Source of the DNA: Platanthera guangdongensis
Taxonomy: Eukaryota > Streptophyta > Magnoliopsida > Asparagales > Orchidaceae
NCBI GenBank assembly: GCA_039583875.1
Contig: CM077166.1
Location: 89,898,564-89,962,563 of the forward strand
Direction of reading: 5' to 3'
DNA length: 64,000 nt
Positions within the stretch are counted from its first letter, which is position 1, and each line of letters starts with the position of its first letter. The translations under genes and the position numbers were made by a program. This document shows, piece after piece, positions 56,800 through 64,000 of this stretch. Below the pieces are notes generated by a model. The model saw only the letters and a list, made by a program, of their open reading frames with translations, did no database searches and was not told the origin of the DNA.

Positions 56800-57355
56800 G
56801 TACACGCCCGTGACAAATTGGTCACGCCCGTGACCGGGCCGTGACATTGCATTTCCCGTGAAACTGCAAAATTCTGAAGAGAAAAGCTCGACACGCCTGT
56901 CGACACGACCGTGTCACCTGACACGGGGCGTGACCCAAGCCCGTGTTCACTCCACTCGAAGAATTCATCTCGACGATCGTCGAGTGTCGACCCCAACTGT
57001 CACGCCCAGCGTCACGCCCGTGACCTAGGGCGTGACTCAATTTCCGCTAGAACGATTTTGACTCGACACTTTCCGCTCGATATTCGTCGAGTGTCGACAC
57101 CATCTGACATGCCCATAGTCACGACCGTGACCTGGGGCGTGACCTTTCCAACTAGCTCGATAAGATGCTGCCGAAGACTTTCGGCGCAACCCGCGCCCGG
57201 TTCTACCTCCCCGAGACGCCCAGAGTCACGCCCGTGACCTGGGGCGTGACTGCTGCGAACTCAGCCCAAAGTCAACTTTCCTGTCCAATCTCCGGCCGCC
57301 TTCATGAATAGTACTGTCACGCCCCCCCTACACGCCCGTGACCGAGGGCGTGTAC
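56800..57355. repeat. Mixed CACGCCC and TCGAC inverted-repeat array in RLG-2 U3
   Basis: CACGCCC/GGGCGTG pairs (as in RLG-1) interleaved with TCGAC words: CTCGACGATCGTCGAG near 56971 is a perfect 16-bp palindrome, and GTGTCGACAC occurs near 57090. The TCGAC words are absent from the RLG-1 array. Confidence 0.9.
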
Positions 57356-57370
57356 TTAGAATTTTTTGCC

Positions 57371-57378
57371 TATAAATT
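57371..57378 (+). promoter_or_regulatory. RLG-2 LTR TATA box
   Basis: TATAAATT about 16 bp after the array, matching the RLG-1 position. Confidence 0.75.
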
Positions 57379-58364
57379 GCCCAGTTCTGTAAGGTCCAAG
57401 GGTTCAGATTTTTGGGCCAATTTAGTGTCTTTTTGTGGGCTGCATCCGTGATTTCTAAGGCTATGTAAGGAGATTTCTCCCTCTTTTCTTTCATGTTTGT
57501 TTTTGCTTTAGCATTGTCTTTGTAATAGCTTGTAATAGTTTCCTAAAAATCAATAAAATGTTAGATTTTCTCTTCATATTTAGCTTTGGAATGAACACTT
57601 GTGCCCACTTTCCTACTCCTTTTTATCCTTGGTTCTATCTTTGTTCTTCATTTAGTTCTTCTTTTATGAAATGTGTGTGTGTGTGTATGAGTGTAACTTA
57701 TTTACTTTACATGTTTTTAACTTGTTTTCATGTTTAGGGATGATTAGTTTTCCTTTTTTTCTCATCATGTCTTTTTCCTTTAACTTGTCTTCATACTTAG
57801 AATTTTGATTTCATTCTCATGAATTTATAAAAGAGATTCAAAAAGTGATTTTGTTCCTTTTTTTACTTAGTTTTCTTTTAGGATTGTAAAACCTCTTTTT
57901 GTTCTTTTCATCTTCATTTTCACCCTTTTTTATCACTTTCATAAAATCATAAGAATGAAAATGTTGGCACTTTTATTTTCCAATAACTTTGGTTTTTGAA
58001 TTTGATTTGAAAAACTTTTGTCTTCTAAAAATTGTAACTTCCTCTTTTTATTTGTTTTTGGCAAAACCTAAGCATGAAAAAGTTAAAGTTTTATTTTTTT
58101 TAGGTAACTTTGATTTTTCTTTGTTATTAGTGTGTGTGAGTGTATGAGCATAAATTTCCTTTTATTCTTCTTAATTTTCATGTTGTGTGTGTGAGTGTAT
58201 GAGTATAATTTTTTTGTGCTTTGTTCAAATTATGTAGAGTGTGTGAGTGTAGGTGTATAACTTTTATGCTTTGATTCAAATTTTGTAGAGTGTGTGAGTG
58301 TAGGTGTTAGCTTTATTGCTTTCTTAAAATTCATATGGAGTGTGTGTGTCTGTGTGTATTTATT

Positions 58365-58695
58365 TCCGCCTACTCGTTAAGAGTTAAATGACGCATCGTT
58401 TTCATTTTCAGTCCTACTCGTTCGAGTAGGACTTGTAATTTTCTTTCTTTATTTTTCCGGCGACTCACTTGAGTTAAATGGCCGGACTTTATTTCTCGCC
58501 TACTCGTTTGAGTAGGATTTGTAATTTTTCTTTCTTTATTTTTCCGCCTACTCACTTGAGTTAAATGGCCGGACTTTATAGCCCTATAATCGCATTTATT
58601 TTCTCCTACTCATTTAAGTAGGACTCGCTTTCATTTCAGTCCTACTCGTTTGAGTAGAACTTGCAATTTTCAGCTTTTATTTACCGCCCCCACTC
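58365..58695. repeat. CCTACTC...GAGTAGG units in the RLG-2 LTR
   Basis: Roughly six units carrying CCTACTCGTTTGAGTAGG or CCGCCTACTCACTTGAGTT; arms of 7 bp face each other around GTTT. Homologous to the RLG-1 leader repeat. Confidence 0.85.
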
Positions 58696-59696
58696 GTTTG
58701 AGTGGGACTCGCAAATTTTGAATATGCAAATTTCTTTCATGTGTAACTTAGTTCCTTTTTAATTTATAATTTGGAGTATGCGTGAGTTCTTGTTTTAGCT
58801 AATTTTTCAGTTTTCTAAATGTTGTTATTTTTCTTGTGTCCCCTTCTTATAATCGTTTAGTGTTTAATTTTGAACTTACGCCTCACTAAATTATAATCCG
58901 TCCCCATACCGATGTGTGGCTAATCGCTATTAGCCTCGGCATCGAAGAGCATTGGGACATTTAAAATGATTTATAATAATTGAAGCTCTTTTTTTTCATT
59001 TTAATTTAAGCACTTAAGGTTTACCCCGGGTTTACGACGCGTAGGACCACATATCGATGTGTGGGCCCTATTTCCGTAGTCCATATGCTAGCTAGCCGAG
59101 AGGCCGTGCATATGGACCGATCACCCCTGGGTAAATAGAGTTGCGTGCATACCCTCGAGAGAGGACAAGCATAATTCTACCGGATTGGGTTCCCCATCCA
59201 ATAGCGGGGTTCTTAGCGTAAAGCGAGCATTAAGAGGAATCCTTCGTCGGACTAACGTTTTGTCGAATAGTCTTAACGTTTAGGTGAGCAATATTCCTAG
59301 AGATAAGTGCGCTCACATTTGTGGAACCTCCACGGCCAAGTTGCCTTATTATTAATTTGAAAACCAAGTCCTAAAATTATTAAAAATTGTTTTAGTCTTA
59401 ATCCGATTCGATGCCGAGCGTTAACCCTTCATCGAATATTGTCTAAATCGTTTTTTTGCTCCTTTGCTTTTCCGTTTTTAATTAATTAAAAAATCCACCT
59501 TACTTTCAGTAAAATAATAGTCCTCCCGGAGGAGTAAGAATAGTCAACGCAACCCCGAGAACAATACGACCTCGGTATTCCCCCGAATATCGAGTACTAC
59601 TTGCGATAGGTGCACTTGCCTACCCGAGCGAGCCCTCGGCGATCGACTCACCGAACCAACCACAGTAAGAGTCTGTTCGCGGGCGCATCAAGTTTT

Positions 59697-59714
59697 TGGC
59701 GCCGTTGCCGGGGA
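59697..59714 (+). promoter_or_regulatory. RLG-2 primer binding site (tRNA-Asp)
   Basis: TGGCGCCGTTGCCGGGGA, identical to the RLG-1 site. Confidence 0.93.
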
Positions 59715-59845
59715 ATCTTTTTCGAGTTGCTATTTCGAATTCCGGAGTCTATTACTTTTACTTATTTTCTATAAAAAAAACAAAACTAAAAACTTTATTT
59801 TACAAAAAAAAAGAACTTTATTTTGTTTTATTTTTGTTTGGGTGT

Positions 59846-61350
59846 ATGACCTGTGGACAACCCTCAAAGTCTGAAGATTTTGACTTCGACCCTGAGATCG
59901 AACGCTCTCTTGCGCGTATTCGATCTCAACGCCGAAATCCTTCTTTAGATCCCGAGGAATCTATCGGAGAACCCACTGTTGTACTTATGGCTGCGCCTAA
60001 CACTCCCCCAGCGGCCGAGCGTACTATGTCCTATTATGACCGGCCTAACCTGGATGATTCTGGGTCGAGTATTGTTCGCCCTGCGGTGGCGAATAATAAT
60101 TTTTAAATAAAGTCAAGTGTCATTCAAATGGTCCAAAACGCCGTGCAGTTCGATGGACTGCCGGATGAGGACCCGAATGTCCACTTGTCCAATTTCTTGG
60201 AGATATGCGACACCTTCAAGATTAATGGCGTCACTGATGACGCCATTCGTTTGTGCTTATTTACTTTTTCCCTTAAGTCCAAAGCCAAGGCGTGGTTGAA
60301 TGCCCTCCCGCGAGGATGTATCACCACGTGGGCTGAGTTGACGGAACGGTTCCTAACGAAGTACTTTCCGCCCGCAAAAACTGCAAAGTTGCGGGCGGAC
60401 ATTTCTTCGTTTGTGCAGAACGATCCTGAGTCTCTATACGAGACTTGGGAACGGTTTAAGGAATTCCTACGTCGTTGCCCGCACCACGCGCTGCCAACGT
60501 GGTTGCAAGTTCAAATTTTTTATAATGTGCAAAATTTTCAGACGCGTCAAATGATTGACGCGGCTGCCGGGGGTACTCTGAACAACAAAACCCCCGAGGC
60601 CGCCCAGGCTTTATTCGAAGAGATGGCTATGAACGCCTATCAATGGAACGTCCCGCGGGGACGGCCAAAGCCGGCGGCTGGTCTTTTTGAAGTGGATGCC
60701 ACTGGTCTCTTGACCCTTCAAGTTGAAAGGTTAACAAAGCAGGTGGCGGAGATGTCTGTTGCCTCCTCCACTCCGCCTTGTTTTATTCCCCCTAACGTCT
60801 GCGTAGCTGAAGAGTTCGTGGACTTCATGGGAAATTTGGGTCGTCCTCCCTTCAACCCCAACAACCCTTATAGTAATAACTATAATCCGGGTTGAAGGAA
60901 TCACCCCAACTTCTCGTGGAGCAACCCGAATAATGCTCAGCGTCCCCCTATTTCTTTTGCGCCCGGATTTCTTCCTCCTCCTCCTCTTCCGAAACCCTCC
61001 CCGATGGACAAAAATGTTTCGAAGTATATTGCGTCCAGCGAGTCAAATATCCGGAACATCACCGGATCGCTGAAAACACTCGAACAACAGGTTGGACAGC
61101 TGGCGAGGATGATGTCCGAGCGCGCGCTCGGGGCACTGCCGGGAAACACGGAGCCCAATCCGCGGGAGAACGCCAACGCTATAACCCTCCGTAGCGGAAA
61201 GGAGGTGGTCGATCCAAAACGGACCGACCCTCAGGTACATATTTCACCTCCGACCCCTCTTCCCCTTTCTTCGCTTACGCCGCCTTTACCAATTATAAAA
61301 GAAAAAATTATTTTAAATAAGGCTCTTCCGTATCCGCTTAAGTTAGAAAA
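59846..61350 (+). pseudogene. RLG-2 Gag
   Basis: ATG at 59846 (M-T-C-G-Q-P), about 130 nt after the PBS. The Gag domain has WLNALP near 60295, RFLTKYFPP near 60348 and RCPHHALP near 60472. In-frame stops lie at 60104-60106 (Glu in RLG-1) and 60893-60895, TGA where a Trp-like position is expected. The frame continues without shift through 61004 into protease. No zinc knuckle. Confidence 0.88.
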
Positions 61351-62300
61351 CGAGCGTCAGGACGCGCAATATGCAAAATTTATTTTATTATTAAAACAAA
61401 TTCACATTAATGTTCCTTTTTGCGAGGTAATCTCACAAATGCCCAAATATGAGAAATTTTTAAAAGAACTACTTTCTAATAAACGTAAATTAGAGGATAT
61501 TTCGCATGTATCTCTCAACGCTGTCTGCTCGGCGGCCCTTACTAATAAATTGCCCACAAAACAAAATGACCCGGGACGGTTTTCCATCCCGTGCCTTTTT
61601 GGCGATATATTAGTAAAGTACGCCTTAGCTGATTTAGGGGCTAGCATTAATCTGATGCCGTTCTCGCTCTTTTCGCGTTTAGGTTTGGGTACTCCTAGTC
61701 CTACGAATATGCGCATCCAATTAGCGGATCGCTCGGTTAAGTTCCCTATCGGGGTAGTGGAGGACGTCCTTGTCCGAGTCGACAAGTTTACCTTCCCGGT
61801 AGACTTCGTCATCTTAGATATTGAGGAGGACGCCGAGGTACCAATAATACTCGGTCGCCCTTTTCTCGCCACCTCCCGCGCACTAATAGATATAAGTAAT
61901 GGTAGCCTTCTCCTCCGAGTAGGCGATGACCAAGTTACTTTCTCTATTAATCCCTCGATGGACAATTAGTCATCGAGCGACGATTTCTGCTACTCTTTAG
62001 ATACCTTTTTTGGAGATCGTTCTTCTCCCGTTTTCGAGTCCGTATTTTTAAACGACGATGTTTATGCGCTCGAAAATTTTAAATGCGATGAGGATACTTC
62101 TTTAGACTTGCCTTTCGAACCAATTGGTAAGAAAGACATAGGCATTAAAACCTCCCTAGAAGAACCGCCCATCCTAGACCTCAAACCCTTACCCGCATCG
62201 CTCAAATACGCATTTCTGGGAAAAGGCGATACGCTTCCCGTTATCATCTCTTCGGACTTGAGTGATTCGGAGACTTTCGATTATTGGAAGTTTTATTTAA
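61350..62300 (+). pseudogene. RLG-2 aspartic protease region
   Basis: Contiguous with gag. Active site [10 protein letters not shown] near 61635; [12 protein letters not shown] near 61851. A stop lies at 61967-61969. The frame then continues to about 62280, where RT takes over in the -1 frame, at the position where RLG-1 also breaks. Confidence 0.87.
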
Positions 62301-63210
62301 ACATCGCCACGCAATTGCATGGCAAATCTCTGACTTAAAGGGGATTAGCCCCTCCTTTTGCACCCATAAGATTTTCCTTAACGATAATTGCCGCAAAATG
62401 ATTCAGCCACAGCGTCGTCTTAACCCAAACATGAAAGACGTCGTTAAAGCCGAAATCATTAAGTTATTAGATGCGGGGATTATCTACCCTATTTCGTACA
62501 GTGCATGGGTTAGTCCCGTGCATGTCGTGCCCAAGAAGGGCGGTCTTACCGTAGTGGCGAATGAGCATAACGAGCTTGTCCCAACTCGTACTGTTACGGG
62601 TTGGCGAGTGTGCATCGATTATAGAAAACTTAATGACGCCACCCACAAGGACCATTTCCCTCTGCCTTTTTTAGACCAGATTTTAGAGCGTTTATCCGGT
62701 CATCCGTATTATTATTTTCTTGATGGATTATCGGGGTTTTTCCAAATCCCCATTTCCCCCGATGATCAAGAGAAAACAACTTTTACTTGCCCGTTTGGCA
62801 CCTTCGCATATCGAAGAATGCCATTTGGACTCTGCAACGCGCCAGCTACATTCCAAAGATGTATGCTAGCGATCTTTGGCGAGCTAGTAGAAGACATTAT
62901 GGAAGTCTTTATGGATGACTTCTCTGTTTTCGGACGCTCTTTTCCCGATTTCCTTCACAATTTAGACCGTGTCCTTCAACGGTGCGAGGACACAAGTCTT
63001 GTTTTAAATTGGGAAAAATGCAACTTCATGGTTCGAGGAGGTTTGGTCCTCGGCCATATGATTTCGTCTAAGGGGATAGAGGTGGATAAGGCCAAGATAG
63101 AAATTATAGAAAAACTTCCGCATCCAACAAATGTAAAATCTATTAGGAGTTTCTTAGGTCATGCGGGCTTTTATCGACGCTTCATTCAAGACTTTTCAAA
63201 AATAACAAAA
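62280..63210 (+). CDS. RLG-2 reverse transcriptase
   Basis: About 310 codons open in the -1 frame relative to protease. It has [27 protein letters not shown] near 62604, [14 protein letters not shown] near 62790 and the catalytic F-M-D-D-F near 62912, and ends at FYRRFIQDFSKITK. A one-base loss near 63210 then shifts the frame into RNase H. Closely similar to the RLG-1 RT. Confidence 0.92.
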
Positions 63211-63212
63211 CG

Positions 63213-64000
63213 CTAACTCACCTCTTGGAAAAGGAATCACGTTTCATCTTTAGTAGCGAATGCGAGTCCGCCTTTAATTTAATAAAACAAAAACTTATCA
63301 CTTCACCAATTTAAGTGGCCCCTAATTGGTCCCTTCGGTTCGAAATAATGTGCGACGCTAGTGATATTGCCTTAGGTGCCGTTCTTGGCCAACGCGTAGA
63401 AAAACATTTTCATAATATTTATTACGCTAGCAAGACGCTCACTTCCGCATAGGTAAATTACACGACAATGGAAAAGGAACTCTTAGCCGTCGTTTTCGCT
63501 TTTGATAAGTTTCGCTCGTATATAACGCTATCTAAAGTTATCGTTTTTACCGATCACTCCGCGCTTAAATATTTATTAGCTAAAAATGATGCGAAGCCCC
63601 GCCTTCTTCGATGGATTCTCCTCCTACAAGAGTTTGATTTGGAGATCCGAGATAAGCGGGGAGCGGAAAATCTAGCGGCGGACCACCTCTCCCGTTTAGA
63701 AAATTCGGGTGCGGAAGCGCTCGTCGAATCTGAAATAAATGACAGATTCCCCGAGGAACGCCTTCTTGCCATTAATAAATCTTCGTCATCTTCGCCTTGG
63801 TTCGTAGATTTTGCAAATTTTTTAGTAGCGCGGGTCCTTCCAAAAGAGTTTTCCAGTCATCAAAAGAAGAAATTCTTTTCTGACTTGAAAAATTTCTTTT
63901 GGGAGGACCCATTTCTTTTTCGTATCTGCGCGGACCAAGCGGTTCGACGATGCGTTGCGGGTGTGGAGTGCTTGCAAATTCTTAAGCACTGCCACGAGGG
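63213..64000 (+). pseudogene. RLG-2 RNase H and integrase start
   Basis: RNase H: M-C-D-A-S near 63349, [12 protein letters not shown] near 63469, [10 protein letters not shown] near 63550 and DHLSRLE near 63680. Stops at 63312-63314 and 63450-63452 (Gln expected at the latter). The last 60 codons begin the integrase zinc region (RRCVAGVE...ILKHCHEG) and run off the window. Confidence 0.85.

Larger units (their letters stand above)
56654..59690 (+). repeat. RLG-2 5' LTR
   Basis: About 3037 bp, TGTGCACATTAA to GCGCATCA, next to the PBS. The start is set by comparison with RLG-1. Order: inverted-repeat array, TATA, T-rich stretch with GTGTGTGAGTGTA repeats (57670-58340), CCTACTC units, then a part matching the RLG-1 LTR (58900-59690). 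Confidence 0.72.
56654..64000 (+). mobile_element. RLG-2: Ty3/gypsy, Athila/Tat-like, 5' part
   Basis: Plus strand: LTR, tRNA-Asp PBS, gag, protease, RT, RNase H and the first part of integrase, cut by the window edge. Gag, protease and RT resemble RLG-1 residue by residue over long stretches (for example a shared DAIRLxLFxFSL, and FLEICDTFKINGVT), but the LTR is nearly twice as long. Five stops and two frame breaks show it is older. It inserted into the RLG-G LTR. Confidence 0.9.

Overview
The window is plant nuclear DNA, made almost entirely of LTR retrotransposons inserted into one another. The evidence is tRNA-primed retroelements of the Ty1/copia and Ty3/gypsy superfamilies (initiator-Met and tRNA-Asp primer sites, a chromodomain integrase, copia integrase/RT signatures), plant-type TATA boxes and a short AU-rich intron. 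I see no ordinary host gene, rRNA, tRNA or CRISPR. A TE-rich seed plant, probably a dicot, is likely; the species cannot be told.

Layout, left to right. (1) 1-6458, minus: Ty3/gypsy element RLG-1 (Athila/Tat-like, tRNA-Asp PBS), 5' part only. (2) 6459-37581, minus: RLC-A, a Sirevirus-like copia element with an extra ORF downstream of pol. It is cut into three pieces by B (6858-16315, plus, chromodomain gypsy) and C (21421-33680, plus, Sirevirus-like copia with the same kind of extra ORF); RLG-1 lies in its 3' end. (3) 37582-41969, minus: copia element D, itself split by A. (4) 41970-43045: gypsy-type LTR H, cut by D. (5) 43046-49720, minus: F, a gag-only, repeat-filled LTR element whose left LTR is cut by H. 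(6) 49721-56653, plus: the 3' end of gypsy element G and its very long LTR, carrying solo copia LTR I (50382-52046). (7) 56654-64000, plus: RLG-2, a diverged relative of RLG-1, inserted into the G LTR and running off the window. The inferred order, oldest first, is G, F, H, D, A, then B, C and RLG-1; RLG-2 and I entered G independently.

Three things stand out. First, nearly every LTR family here carries an array of short, mostly CpG-rich inverted repeats, usually just upstream of a TATA box. The sequences are family-specific, yet two modules (a TCGAC core and an ACACGGGCGTGT-like core) recur in unrelated copia and gypsy elements. Second, copia elements A and C both carry a homologous accessory ORF after pol. 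In each, a second copy of that element's own array plus a TATA box precedes the ORF, which looks like an internal promoter built like the LTR promoter. Third, gypsy element B has a clear 76-nt GT-AG intron between gag and protease that restores the reading frame when removed.

Most coding regions are decayed by stops, often CAG to TAG, CGA to TGA or TGG to TAG/TGA, and by single-base indels. RLG-1 and C are the best preserved. All assignments come from reading motifs by eye; no database was searched.
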